Assembly: GCA_040388785.1 (NCBI GenBank)
Contig: JAZKBD010000001.1
Span: 30,497 to 94,496, forward strand
DNA length: 64,000 nucleotides
Reading direction: 5' to 3'
DNA from: 66-474 sp040388785
GTDB taxonomy: Bacteria > Pseudomonadota > Gammaproteobacteria > Xanthomonadales > Rhodanobacteraceae
Shown: positions 16,560 through 26,066 of the stretch, in pieces
Layout of the letters: each line of letters starts with the position of its first letter
Numbering within the stretch: the stretch's first letter is position 1
The notes under the pieces: generated by a model
Told to the model about the DNA's origin: nothing
The model's input: only the letters and a program-made list of their open reading frames with translations
Database searches by the model: none
Position numbers and translations under genes: made by a program

Positions 16560-17804
16560 TTATTGACTCCCGCCGGTCGTCACCCGCACCTTCTCGCCGT
16601 CCTTCAAATCCGCGGCCGGCGTGGTCACCACTTCCGCGCCCGCGTCCAGGCCTTGCGTCACCTGTTTCAAATCCGAGAAATCCGCGCCCGTGGTCACGGA
16701 CGTGCGCGCGACGCGGCCGTCCTTCACCACGAACACCACGTCCTTGCCGCCGCGCTGCACGATCGCCGACTTCGGCACCAGCACACCCGGCAGCGGCTTG
16801 CGGTTCGCATCCTTCTTTTCGAGGAACGACACGCGCACGCCCATCTGCGGAATGATGCGCGGATCCTTCTGATCCAGCGCGATGCGTACCTTCACGGTGG
16901 CCTTGCTCTTGTCGGCGCTCGGGATGATCGCGATCACGTGCGCGGGAATCTTCCAGTCGGGATACGCATCCAGCACCGCCTCGACCGGCATGCCGGGCAC
17001 GACGCGGCTGATGTAGGCCTCGTTGACGTCGACGTCGATTTCCAGCGAATTCATGTCCACGATCGTCGCAAGCCCGCCGGCGATGCCGCCGCCGCCCGAG
17101 GTATACGGCGACACGATCTCGCCCACTTCCGCGGCCTTGTCGGTGACCACGCCATCGAATGGCGCGCGGATGATGGAGAAATCCAGGTTCACCTGCGCCG
17201 CCTGCACCTGATCCTTCGCCGCTTGCGCCTGCTTGATCGCGGCGTCGAGCCCCGCCTTGTCGGTATCGACCAGCGTGTTCGCCTGCTGCGCGTCCTGCTT
17301 CGAGACGTACCCGCGCGCGACCACCGCGTCCATGCGCGCGGCGTTCGCGCGATCCTGCCGCAACGTTGCGCGCGCCTTGATGACGCCCGCCTGCGCGGCC
17401 GCGTATTGCGCCTTGGTCGAATCGAGTTGCGCCTGGTAGGCCGTGGGATCGAGCCGCGCCAGGATCTGCCCCTGCTTGACGTGCGCGCCCTCGTCGACCG
17501 AAACTTCGGTGAGCGTGCCGATGATCTGCGCCGAAATCGTGGCCTGCCGCCGCGCGACCACGTAACCGGTCGCCTGCAACACCGCCGCATCGCTGCTGGA
17601 CGCCGCCGCCACCGCGGTGCTGGTTTCGACGGTCGCCGCATGGCCGCGCAGCGCGAATGCCGCGACACTGCTGGCAAGGATCAGCACCACGACTATCGCG
17701 CCCACGATCCATGGCCAGCGCACACGCGCTCCGTCGTCATCACGCTGCGCGCGATCGATGCGCAATTCGTGCAGCAGGTCGTGGTTGGTCTTCCCGTCGT
17801 TCAC
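16560..17804 (-). CDS. periplasmic adaptor subunit (HlyD/MacA family), second system
   Basis: A 414-residue membrane-fusion protein. A charged cytoplasmic N terminus precedes one transmembrane helix (about 30-52, WPWIVGAIVVVLILASSVAAF). Then come the lipoyl half (VDEGAHVKQGQILARL), an alpha-hairpin rich in Ala, Gln and Lys (about 125-205), the second lipoyl half (IRAPFDGVVTDKAAEVGEIV), and beta-barrel domains. Its first position in the operon and the downstream ATPase and permeases define a tripartite exporter. The promoter region is shared with a divergent hydrolase gene and contains a perfect palindrome. Confidence 0.92.
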   Translation of the reverse strand: MNDGKTNHDLLHELRIDRAQRDDDGARVRWPWIVGAIVVVLILASSVAAFALRGHAATVETSTAVAAASSSDAAVLQATGYVVARRQATISAQIIGTLTEVSVDEGAHVKQGQILARLDPTAYQAQLDSTKAQYAAAQAGVIKARATLRQDRANAARMDAVVARGYVSKQDAQQANTLVDTDKAGLDAAIKQAQAAKDQVQAAQVNLDFSIIRAPFDGVVTDKAAEVGEIVSPYTSGGGGIAGGLATIVDMNSLEIDVDVNEAYISRVVPGMPVEAVLDAYPDWKIPAHVIAIIPSADKSKATVKVRIALDQKDPRIIPQMGVRVSFLEKKDANRKPLPGVLVPKSAIVQRGGKDVVFVVKDGRVARTSVTTGADFSDLKQVTQGLDAGAEVVTTPAADLKDGEKVRVTTGGSQ

Positions 17805-17902
17805 CCGTCATCCCCATGCGCGCAAAGTCGCCCCGCGTAAGTGTGACATAGCTTGCAGCGCGACTTGCGCGGCCGCCACCGGCAGCCATCAAGCGTTACG
17901 TC

Positions 17903-17914
17903 TGACAGCTGTCA
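17903..17914. promoter_or_regulatory. palindromic operator candidate between divergent genes
   Basis: TGACAGCTGTCA is a perfect 12-bp palindrome in the 156-bp gap between the divergent adaptor and hydrolase genes. Its right half overlaps the -35 box proposed for the plus-strand promoter, as expected of a repressor site. No regulator gene is adjacent. Confidence 0.45.
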
Positions 17915-17937
17915 TGCGGCCGGTCGGAGCTTACAAT
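17909..17937 (+). promoter_or_regulatory. sigma-70 promoter of the hydrolase gene
   Basis: A -35-like CTGTCA (17909-17914) and a -10 box TACAAT (17932-17937) are separated by 17 bp. Transcription would start near 17944, 17 nt before the start codon at 17961. The -35 match is 4 of 6. Confidence 0.5.
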
Positions 17938-17960
17938 CCCCAACGCCACGGAGCCATTCC

Positions 17961-18650
<690 letters not shown>

Positions 18651-18749
18651 ACGCGCGGCGGCTTGCGCACCGCACGCGGGAGTGCCTAAATGGGCGCGCC
18701 GCGACGCGGCGGGGAGACATACCGGCCCATTCCAGAGAAGGAGTACGCA

Positions 18750-19148
18750 ATGAGCTTCGCTAAAGACTTCAAGGCGTTCATCATGCGCGGCAACGTGGTC
18801 GACCTGGCCGTTGCGGTGGTCATCGGCGGCGCATTCGGCGCGGTCGTCAAATCCCTGGTCAGCGACATCATCATGCCGCCGCTGGGCGTGATCACCGGCG
18901 GCATCGATTTTTCCCACATGAAGGTGATCATCCAGGCCGCATCCGGCACCAGGAAGGAAGTGGCCATCACCTACGGTGCTTTCATCAACACCATCATCAC
19001 GTTCCTCATCATCGGGCTCGCGATCTTCATCGTGATCAAGGCCCTCGAACGCGTGATGCCGAAGAAGACCGACGCCCCGCCGCCGGCGCCGCCCGCGGAC
19101 GTGGTGCTGCTGACCGAGATTCGCGACCTGCTAAAGCAGCAACGCTGA
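18750..19148 (+). CDS. mscL: large-conductance mechanosensitive channel MscL
   Basis: A 132-residue channel of standard MscL size. The N-terminal helix SFAKDFKAFIMRGNVVDLAV leads into TM1 (AVVIGGAFGAVVKSLVSDII). A periplasmic loop follows, then TM2 (GAFINTIITFLIIGLAIFIVI) and the cytoplasmic bundle VVLLTEIRDLLKQQ. The channel opens under hypo-osmotic membrane tension. GAAGGAG is placed seven bases before the ATG; an earlier in-frame ATG at 18690 would add residues foreign to the family. Confidence 0.97.
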   Translation: MSFAKDFKAFIMRGNVVDLAVAVVIGGAFGAVVKSLVSDIIMPPLGVITGGIDFSHMKVIIQAASGTRKEVAITYGAFINTIITFLIIGLAIFIVIKALERVMPKKTDAPPPAPPADVVLLTEIRDLLKQQR

Positions 19149-19196
19149 TTTTCCGGCAGGCCGGCGAGGGCGCGCAGCGTCGCGCCCTTGCCACGC

Positions 19197-19739
19197 ATGA
19201 CCATCGAAATCATCCAGGCCGACATCACCACGCTGCGCGTCGACGCCATCGTCAACGCGGCGAACGAGACGCTGCTCGGCGGCGGCGGGGTCGACGGCGC
19301 CATCCACCGCGCGGCCGGCCCGCGGCTGCTTGACGCCTGCCGCGCGATTCCTGAAGTGGGGGCTGGCGTGCGCTGCCTGACCGGCGAGGCGCGCATCACG
19401 CCCGGCTTCGACTTGCCCGCGCGGTTCGTGATCCACACGGTCGGCCCGGTCTGGCGCGGCGGAGAACACGGCGAGCCGCAAATGCTGACGGCGTGCCATC
19501 GCAATGCGCTGGAACTGGCGCGCGAACACGCGATCGACAGCGTCGCGTTTCCGGCAATCAGTTGTGGCGTGTACGGCTATCCGCGCGACGCCGCGGCGGG
19601 TGTGGCGCTGGCCGTGCTGGCCGAGGAACAACATCGCACGCGCACGCCGCACCGCATTGTCTTGTGCGCGTTCGACCGCAGCATGGCGCAAACCTGGCGC
19701 GGTGCGGCCGAACGGCTGCACGTCGCAGTCCTGTCCTGA
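19197..19739 (+). CDS. macrodomain O-acetyl-ADP-ribose deacetylase (YmdB-like)
   Basis: A 180-residue single macrodomain. The ADP-ribose-binding signature is clear: DAIVNAANETLLGGGGVDGAIHRA with the catalytic-loop asparagine and the following Gly-rich loop. FPAISCGVYGYP follows further on. Such enzymes hydrolyse O-acetyl-ADP-ribose or ADP-ribosylated groups. The ATG at 19197 is used although no Shine-Dalgarno is evident; a TTG lies three codons upstream. It follows mscL by 48 bp in the same direction and is convergent with batD. Confidence 0.92.
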   Translation: MTIEIIQADITTLRVDAIVNAANETLLGGGGVDGAIHRAAGPRLLDACRAIPEVGAGVRCLTGEARITPGFDLPARFVIHTVGPVWRGGEHGEPQMLTACHRNALELAREHAIDSVAFPAISCGVYGYPRDAAAGVALAVLAEEQHRTRTPHRIVLCAFDRSMAQTWRGAAERLHVAVLS

Positions 19740-19775
19740 CAAACCGACGCTGGCACGACGCGCAGTCGCCGCGCG

Positions 19776-21554
19776 TCAATCGCGCGATGGGTACAGCGGC
19801 GGCAGGTCGCCGCGCTTGCCGTGCGCGTACTTTTCATCTCCACGCCACATGAACCCGCGCGCAAAGGCAATCGCCACCTCGGCACACGCGGCTGCCGTGT
19901 CACCGCCCTGCCAACGCGCGCGCTGCAAGGCGTCCAGCGCATTGCACTGCGCGCGGTCGGACAACGAATCGCGCAACGCGGTCACGTTGGCAATCTCCGG
20001 ACGGAAACTGCGCGCCCAGGCCAGCAGCGCGTGCTCGCACGCCGCGGCATCGCCGCCGCGCGCTGCTGCAAGCGCTTCTGCCTGCAGCGCACGTTGCGAT
20101 TTCCGCGCTTCTTCTTGCTCCGACGCGGCCAGAGGATCGACAGCGACGGGCGCTGTTCTGCGCCGCGTCAGCCACCACGCTGCCGCCGCCGCGATCGCCA
20201 GCAGCCACAGCACCAGGCTCACCAGCGCGATGATGCGCCACACCGTTTGCGTTTCGTGGCCGCGTGTCGATGCAGCCAGTGGCGCAGCGGACGACGCCGG
20301 TGCGGGCACGTTCCGAATCACCGGCTGCGCAGGCTGCGGCGGTGGCGACGCACTCGATGCTCCTGCAACGGCGCCGCTCACCTGCAAAATCCGTGCGGGC
20401 ACGCTCGCCTGCTGCGCGCGATCGTGCGCCACGTCCCACCAGTTCAAAGTGATGGCGGGCAGCGACAACGTGCCGTCACGCTGCGGCACGATCGCGAAAC
20501 TGCGCGTGCGCGTGCCCTGCAGCCATTGGCCACTGTCGTCGGTGCTGTCGCGGGTCTGGTCCGGGTACACGCGCGCGCCCGCGATCGCAGGCAGTTCGGG
20601 TTCGGGCAATGTATCGGCTGGTTGCCCGCTTGCGCTGATGCTCAAGGTCACCGTCAGCGGCACGCCCGCCCTCGCTTCGTCATTCGCGGGCCACCCCGTC
20701 AGCTTCAACTGCACATCGCGCGCAGGCAACCACGGCTTGCCCGCAGCGGCGGGTGCTGCGCGCGCAGCGATGCGCGTCACCGGCGCGGTGGCGCTGACCG
20801 GCGCACCGATGCCGGGCATCTGCCCGTTCAACAGCGCATTTGGATTGTTGAACAACGCGTTGGGGTTGTTGAACAAGGCGCCGGGATTGCCCGCCGCGAG
20901 CCGCTCGCCCTGGAATGTCGGACCACGCACCGTGATGGCGCCGGTGCGCTGCGGAATCAGCGCCCAGCTGTATTCGAGAACCTGGTAGGCGTAACCGTTG
21001 CGATTGACCGTGTAGCGGTGGTCGCGATCGAGCTTGACCAGGTCGGCGCCATCGGCACCGGGATCGCCCAGCGAACCGCTGACGCCGGGCAGGTAGAACA
21101 AGCGCACCGTGTAAACCGTCTGCTCGCCGACGTAGGGTGAACTCGACAGCACGCTCGTTTCCATGAACACGGGATCGCCGGTGCAGCCGCGGCCGCCTGA
21201 CGGCGCCGCGCCGACCTGCAGGGTCAGCGGCTGCGTCTTCGCGCCACCCACGTCCAGCGGCGGGATCGTGATCGTGCCGGCGTGCAGCGGTTTCAGCGCA
21301 ATGCCGAGTTGCACGGTGCGGGTGGTCGTGCCGTTGGCGATCTGCAGGCTGCTGGAGTTCGAGGTGCCGAGCACCTGGAAATCCCGTTGCAGCGGTGTCA
21401 GGTCAGGCGCACCGATGGGATCACTCGACTGGATGTTGAGCGTCACGGTGTCGCCGAGGCTCACGTGGCTGCGATCGAGGAACGCATGCACGCTTGCGGC
21501 CTGCGCGAGCGGAGCCAGCAACAGCAGCAGGACGATGCACCATCGACGCATCAT
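19776..21554 (-). CDS. batD: BatD family protein (aerotolerance)
   Basis: A 592-residue exported protein. A signal peptide (RRWCIVLLLLLAPLAQAA, about 3-20) is followed by Ig-like beta domains beginning VHAFLDRSHVSLGDTVTL, the start typical of the BatD/oxygen-tolerance family. A late transmembrane helix (TVWRIIALVSLVLWLLAIAAAAAWWL) leaves a cytoplasmic tail of about 130 residues. A threefold 7-residue repeat (LFNNPNA) lies mid-protein. The start ATG overlaps the stop of batB, so translation is coupled. It is the last gene of the moxR-bat operon, whose members are implicated in envelope stress and oxygen tolerance in other bacteria. Confidence 0.88.
   Translation of the reverse strand: MMRRWCIVLLLLLAPLAQAASVHAFLDRSHVSLGDTVTLNIQSSDPIGAPDLTPLQRDFQVLGTSNSSSLQIANGTTTRTVQLGIALKPLHAGTITIPPLDVGGAKTQPLTLQVGAAPSGGRGCTGDPVFMETSVLSSSPYVGEQTVYTVRLFYLPGVSGSLGDPGADGADLVKLDRDHRYTVNRNGYAYQVLEYSWALIPQRTGAITVRGPTFQGERLAAGNPGALFNNPNALFNNPNALLNGQMPGIGAPVSATAPVTRIAARAAPAAAGKPWLPARDVQLKLTGWPANDEARAGVPLTVTLSISASGQPADTLPEPELPAIAGARVYPDQTRDSTDDSGQWLQGTRTRSFAIVPQRDGTLSLPAITLNWWDVAHDRAQQASVPARILQVSGAVAGASSASPPPQPAQPVIRNVPAPASSAAPLAASTRGHETQTVWRIIALVSLVLWLLAIAAAAAWWLTRRRTAPVAVDPLAASEQEEARKSQRALQAEALAAARGGDAAACEHALLAWARSFRPEIANVTALRDSLSDRAQCNALDALQRARWQGGDTAAACAEVAIAFARGFMWRGDEKYAHGKRGDLPPLYPSRD
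20827..20889. repeat. three 21-bp tandem units inside batD
   Basis: Three consecutive 21-bp units (20827-20847, 20848-20868, 20869-20889) encode the repeated heptad LFNNPNA/ALFNNPN in BatD. They sit in a surface-like linker and keep the reading frame, so copy number could vary between strains without damage. Confidence 0.7.
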
Positions 21555-23443
21555 TGCTGTGGTTCCTCCGGCAGGTGCCCGTTGCGCTGTTCCCATTCCA
21601 GCCGGAACTTGCGCCGCAGCAGCGCGCCGGGATCATCCGGCACCGCGTGCAACATCGCGCGCTGCTGCGCATCGAAATGGCCGTCCTGTTTCGATGCGTC
21701 TTCGCCGAGCGCGAAGGCATTGGCGCTTCCCTGCTTTGCGGAACGCGCCGTTCTGCGCGCCTGCTGCAGCTCGCGTGCGAGCGCCTGCTCCGCTTGTAGT
21801 GCTTGCTGTTGTTGCTTCGCGGCTTCAGCGGCCGATGTGTCGTGATCCTGCTGCGCCGCGCCGGCGTTGCCTTGCTGCTGCGCGGCCTGCTTGCCTGCGG
21901 TGTTGTTCGCGCCGGTCGCCGACGAAGCCTGCGGCGCAGACGACGCAGCGCCCTGCTGCGCGCCGGATTTTCCGGAATCCTTGCCAGTGTTCTGGCTGGA
22001 TGAACCAGCGCCCGATGACGACGACGGTTGTGCGTTGCGGCTTGGCTGGCCCGATCGGGGCGAGTGCTGCTGGTGTTTCTTCAACCAGTCTTCCACCGCA
22101 TCGAGGTTGGCGCGCGCATCCGCCATCTTCGGATCGCGTTGCAAGGCTTGCCTGTACGTCGCGATGGCCTTTTCGTACTCGCCTTGTTTCGCCAGTGCGT
22201 TGCCGAGGTTGTAGCGTGCGCGCGCGTCGTCACCCTGAGCGAAGGCCTTGGCCGCGCTGGCATAGTCGCCCGCGCGGTAATCGGCGGCGCCGCGCACGGC
22301 AGGCGTCGATGCCAGTTTGCGTGCCTGCGCGGTGTCGCCCTGTTGCAGCGCCCGCAATGCGCGCTGGTCGCGGTTTGCCCACAACGAATTCCACGTGGCC
22401 GCGCGCGCGGCCGGCATTCCGATGGGCAGCGCAAGTATCACCAGCGCCAGCAACCAGCCGCGCCGGAATGCCAGCGCCGCGAGCACCAGCAACGCGGGAA
22501 GCAACCAGATGCCGCCGTCGCGCCATACCTGTGCGCGCTCGGCGCGGCTCGCATGTCCAGCTTCCGTCACCGGCGCACCGAATGACGCCGCGCCTGTGCC
22601 GTCCGCCTGCAATACCACGTAGCGACCGCCGCCGGCGTCCGCCACCGCACGCAGCGCGGCATCGTCGCGGCGCGCCATCAGTGTGCCGCCCGACCCACTC
22701 GCAAATCCGCCGCCCGTCTGCGGCACGGGTGCACCTTCGCGCGTGCCGACGCCGAGCACGTCGACACGGATGCCCTTCGCGCGCGCGGCTTTCGCCTGCG
22801 CGACGGCGGCGTCATCGGCGGTGTCGGTCACCAGCACGATTTCGCCACCTTTGGCATGGGCCTGCTGGAGCAACCCGATGCCTTGGCGAATGCCCGCCGC
22901 GGCGTCGTTGCCGGGTACCGGCATCACGTCGGGCTTGAGTGCGTGCAGCAGATTGAGGATCGTGTTCTTGTCATCGGTCAACGGCGCCACCGTGAACGCC
23001 GCGCCCGCATACGCCACCAGCGCCATGCGCGCATCATTCGCGTCGTTCAACAGATCGCGCACCGCGAAGCGTGCGCGGGTCATGCGATCGGGCTGTACGT
23101 CCTGCGCCAGCATGTCGTCGGCAAGCGAAAGCACCACCACGCGCGCGGCGCCATTGACGTACAACGGCGCCGGCACCTTCTGCCAGGCCGGTCCGGAAAG
23201 CGCCGCGACCGCAAGCAGCCAAGCCGTCGCGACCAGACCCAGTGCGAACCGGCCGCGTACACCGCTATCGCTGAGCAGATACGGCAACAGCGCGGCATCC
23301 GCCAACCTCGCCAGTGCCGCGCGTCCGCTGCCATTCCGCGCCAGCATCCACAACGCCAACGGCAACGGCGCCAACGCCAGCCCCCACCACGGCCGCAGGA
23401 AGTGCAACCCAAGGAAATCAGGCATGATCCCGAACGCGCTCAT
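21551..23443 (-). CDS. batB: BatB-like VWA protein fused to a TPR (BatC-like) domain
   Basis: A 630-residue inner-membrane protein. An N-terminal membrane segment (about 18-35) precedes a second helix (about 67-83) and a von Willebrand A fold (about 100-300). A further membrane pair follows (about 330-375), then TPR repeats (ADYRAGDYASAAKAFAQG, RARYNLGNALAKQGEYEKAI) and a low-complexity Ser/Gln/Ala tail. The MIDAS motif, normally DxSxS, reads S106-L-A108-D-D110 here. Metal binding at this site is therefore probably lost, although the surrounding MLAQDVQPDRM is typical of BatB. Start and stop overlap neighbours by 4 bp. The fusion of BatB and BatC functions is known in this class. Confidence 0.85.
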   Translation of the reverse strand: MSAFGIMPDFLGLHFLRPWWGLALAPLPLALWMLARNGSGRAALARLADAALLPYLLSDSGVRGRFALGLVATAWLLAVAALSGPAWQKVPAPLYVNGAARVVVLSLADDMLAQDVQPDRMTRARFAVRDLLNDANDARMALVAYAGAAFTVAPLTDDKNTILNLLHALKPDVMPVPGNDAAAGIRQGIGLLQQAHAKGGEIVLVTDTADDAAVAQAKAARAKGIRVDVLGVGTREGAPVPQTGGGFASGSGGTLMARRDDAALRAVADAGGGRYVVLQADGTGAASFGAPVTEAGHASRAERAQVWRDGGIWLLPALLVLAALAFRRGWLLALVILALPIGMPAARAATWNSLWANRDQRALRALQQGDTAQARKLASTPAVRGAADYRAGDYASAAKAFAQGDDARARYNLGNALAKQGEYEKAIATYRQALQRDPKMADARANLDAVEDWLKKHQQHSPRSGQPSRNAQPSSSSGAGSSSQNTGKDSGKSGAQQGAASSAPQASSATGANNTAGKQAAQQQGNAGAAQQDHDTSAAEAAKQQQQALQAEQALARELQQARRTARSAKQGSANAFALGEDASKQDGHFDAQQRAMLHAVPDDPGALLRRKFRLEWEQRNGHLPEEPQQ

Positions 23444-24420
23444 GCGGCCACCGTTTTGCGCATGCGCCCACGGTTCCACGGCAGCAGCACGCAAGCAAGC
23501 AACAGCGCCAACGCAAGCGGCCACGGGTACCACTCGCGATCGGGACGCAACAGCGAATGGCCGGACGCCAACGGTTCCAGCGCATCGATCGCCTGGTAAG
23601 CCGCGGCGAGTTGGTCGCCATCCGATGCGCGGAAGAATCGGCCCCCGGTGGTGTCGGCGATTTGCGTCAGCGCCTGGATATCCAGTTGATTGTCCGGCGC
23701 CGCGAACTGGAAGCCGAAGGCATCGAGCGTCTGCGCGCTGGAACCGACGCCGATCGTGTAGATGCGCACGCCCGCGGCCTTCGCCAGCTTGGCTGCTTCC
23801 AGCGGCGCCACGCTTCCCGCAGTGTTGACGCCATCCGTCAGCAGCACCAGCACGCGTGCGCGAGCGGGCAGCGCGGACAAGTGCTTGACCGCGAGCACGA
23901 TGGCATCGCCGATCGCGGTTTCGCGTCCGGCCAGTCCGACGGCGGCGCCGCCCATCTGGTTGGCGACCGCATCGACATCGAACGTCATCGGCGTCATCAG
24001 GTACGCCTGGGTTCCGAACAGGACCAGGCCGACGTCATCGCCGGATCGCAGCTTGATGAAGCGCTGCGCGATCGCCTTCACCGCGGCGAAACGGCTGACC
24101 ACCGTGTCGCCAAACCGCATGTCCTCGATCGCCATGCTGCCGGAGCAATCGACTGCCAGCATCAGCGCGCGCCCGGTGTGCGTGATCGCCTGCGGCGGCG
24201 CCGGCTGCTGCGGACGCGCGGCGGCGCACACCAGCAGCCCCCAAGCCAGCGCGGCGATCCACACGCGCCAATGGCGGATGCGGGAAGCTGCCGCGTGTTG
24301 CGCGAGGGCAACCGGCTGCGGCAAGCGCAGCGCCACACCCGGCGCGGTGGGCGGCAGGAATTTCCAGGCCAGCCACGGCAGTGGCAGCAGCAGGAACATC
24401 CATGGCCATGCGAACGTCAT
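23440..24420 (-). CDS. batA: BatA-like von Willebrand A domain membrane protein
   Basis: A 326-residue membrane protein. Helices lie at about 4-20 and 50-68, a periplasmic-side VWA domain at about 85-290, and a C-terminal helix (WPLALALLLACVLLPW). The MIDAS is intact: D91-C-S93-G-S95, with LLTDGVNTAG supplying the distal aspartate. It partners the following BatB, which lacks the motif. ATGA overlaps join it to its neighbours on both sides, indicating strict co-translation. Family members are thought to form complexes with MoxR and DUF58 proteins in the membrane. Confidence 0.92.
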   Translation of the reverse strand: MTFAWPWMFLLLPLPWLAWKFLPPTAPGVALRLPQPVALAQHAAASRIRHWRVWIAALAWGLLVCAAARPQQPAPPQAITHTGRALMLAVDCSGSMAIEDMRFGDTVVSRFAAVKAIAQRFIKLRSGDDVGLVLFGTQAYLMTPMTFDVDAVANQMGGAAVGLAGRETAIGDAIVLAVKHLSALPARARVLVLLTDGVNTAGSVAPLEAAKLAKAAGVRIYTIGVGSSAQTLDAFGFQFAAPDNQLDIQALTQIADTTGGRFFRASDGDQLAAAYQAIDALEPLASGHSLLRPDREWYPWPLALALLLACVLLPWNRGRMRKTVAA

Positions 24421-24962
24421 GCGGCGGACTTCTGCGACGTGTATTGCACAGGCGTTTCAACCCCCCGCGCCTCCGGCGCGACCCCCTTCCCATGGAAGGG
24501 GGTGGACGCGCGCGTGCGCAGCGCATCCCGGCACCAAGCGCGCAACGCCGACAGCAGCACTGGCGCATCCAGCACCGGCTGCGCGCGAAAGCGCTCGCTG
24601 GCGAGTTGATCCAGTACCTGCCGGGTGCCTGCATCGGCTGCATGCGTGTGCACGAAGGCGCACCAGGTTGCACCGGTTTGCGCCGCCGCTCCGGGCGCAA
24701 CGCGCAATGCCACGCGTCGCATCAGGCGCGATGCTCCATCCACGAGCTGCCCGGCGTCGCCGTCGCGCGCATAAGCGGCTTCGAGCGCATCGATTTCACG
24801 CATCGCCGCGCGCAGGGGAAGCGTGCGCGCCACGCGCCGCAACCACCACGCCACACCGAACCCCGCGAGCGCCAGCAGCGCTGCAAGCAGCCACCATCCG
24901 GCCGCCAGTGGCCACCAGTGCGCCGGAGGCAGATGGATGTCCCGCAGCACCGGCCCGTTCAT
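24417..24962 (-). CDS. DUF4381 membrane protein of the bat cluster
   Basis: A 181-residue protein with one strong transmembrane helix near the N terminus (about 16-36, WWPLAAGWWLLAALLALAGFGVAWW) and a helical cytoplasmic domain. It sits at the place usually held by DUF4381 between DUF58 and batA. Start and stop overlap neighbours by 4 bp. Oddly, its last 30 codons are encoded by two palindromes (24466-24480 and 24481-24503), so the C terminus (STPFHGKGVAPEARGVETP) looks like translated repeat DNA added to an older gene end. Confidence 0.8.
   Translation of the reverse strand: MNGPVLRDIHLPPAHWWPLAAGWWLLAALLALAGFGVAWWLRRVARTLPLRAAMREIDALEAAYARDGDAGQLVDGASRLMRRVALRVAPGAAAQTGATWCAFVHTHAADAGTRQVLDQLASERFRAQPVLDAPVLLSALRAWCRDALRTRASTPFHGKGVAPEARGVETPVQYTSQKSAA
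24466..24503. repeat. REP-like palindromes within the DUF4381 coding end
   Basis: Two adjacent hairpins: CGCGCC-TCC-GGCGCG (24466-24480) and ACCCCCTTCC-CAT-GGAAGGGGGT (24481-24503; perfect 10-bp arms). They are inside the reading frame of the DUF4381 gene, near its 3' end. Confidence 0.7.
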
Positions 24963-25906
24963 CGGCGATGCTCCAGGATGCGCTTGCGCAACAGGGGCGC
25001 AAGAACCACGTCGGGTTCTCCGCTGGTGGCCAACAGCACCCATGGCACCGAAGCGTCGTCGCACGTTTTTGCCAGCGCGCGCGAACCCTGGGAAAGACGG
25101 TCGCGCAAGGCCGCACGCGAGGTGGCCGTCGAAAGATCGACGTGGCGGCGTCCCGCTTCCGTTTCGAAAACATAATCGCCGGCCGGAGCGAGTGCGTGCT
25201 CCAACGCGTCCACCACGACGACGACCCGAACGTCCGCATGGCGCTTCAGGCGGATCAGTGCGTGCAGCGCGGAAGCATCGGTGCACCAGCCGTCGGACAG
25301 CATCCAGATCTGGTTGCCGGACAGGGCCATCCGCCGCGCGCGTGCGAGCGCAGCCGACAAGGGTTCGGCATTGCCGGTGCGCACCGGGTGCACTTCCGTG
25401 TCCCAGCGTGCAAGCCCGCCCAGCACCGCCAGCGCACCGCGCGTGCCGGCCTGCGGATCAATGGCGGCACGCAGGTTGCCGAACGCCATGACGCCGACCC
25501 GATCGCCGCCGCGCACGCATGTCCAGGCCAGCCACGCGGCGGCGCGCGCCGCCGCCACGGACTTGAAGCGGGTGCGCGTGCCGAATTGCATCGTCGGGTG
25601 CGTATCGACCAGCAGCAGCATGCTGTGTTCGCGCTCGGCCTGGAACAGCTTGGTGTGCCACTCGCCGCTGCGTGCCGTGCGCCGCCAGTCGATGTTGCGC
25701 GAGTCATCGCCCGACTGGTACACGCGCGACTCGGCGTAATCCATGCCGCGGCCACGCAATGCGGAGACGTGGCCACCGGACAGCGGCGTGCGGGTTTGCG
25801 CCGCATGCGCGACCGGTTTGCCGGCGCGTGCGCGCAGCGTGATCAGCTCGGCAAGATCGACACGGGTGAGACCGTCAGGATTGATGTTGGCTGCAATGGC
25901 GTTCAA
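24959..25906 (-). CDS. DUF58 domain protein of the moxR-bat cluster
   Basis: A 315-residue soluble protein with the DUF58 signature RGRGMDYAESRVYQSGDD, then SRNIDWRRTARSGEWHTKLF (about 52-90). A degenerate VWA-like fold follows (SMLLLVDTHPTMQFG). DUF58 proteins pair with MoxR ATPases. The start is uncertain: the first possible start in frame is a TTG at 25906 with no clear ribosome site, and no ATG lies before the conserved motif. It overlaps the next gene by 4 bp. The 160-bp gap before it, after moxR, contains no recognisable gene. Confidence 0.88.
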   Translation of the reverse strand: MNAIAANINPDGLTRVDLAELITLRARAGKPVAHAAQTRTPLSGGHVSALRGRGMDYAESRVYQSGDDSRNIDWRRTARSGEWHTKLFQAEREHSMLLLVDTHPTMQFGTRTRFKSVAAARAAAWLAWTCVRGGDRVGVMAFGNLRAAIDPQAGTRGALAVLGGLARWDTEVHPVRTGNAEPLSAALARARRMALSGNQIWMLSDGWCTDASALHALIRLKRHADVRVVVVVDALEHALAPAGDYVFETEAGRRHVDLSTATSRAALRDRLSQGSRALAKTCDDASVPWVLLATSGEPDVVLAPLLRKRILEHRR

Positions 25907-26066
25907 CGTAGGTCGATGATGGCAAGTGCGGTTCGTATCTCGTCGCTGCGGGAGCGCGAAGGTGAAGTCGCCAAGCAGCTTCGCAGGACTGTCGACGCGA
26001 ACGCTTCAGGGGTCCGGGACGAGCCAAGAGGTTGTGGCGCATTGCCCCCGCGGCGTTCAACGATTC

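Noticed and set aside
25907..26066. A 55-codon frame between moxR and DUF58
   Set aside because: Basic composition, no ribosome site, overlaps both other frames; nothing protein-like was seen.
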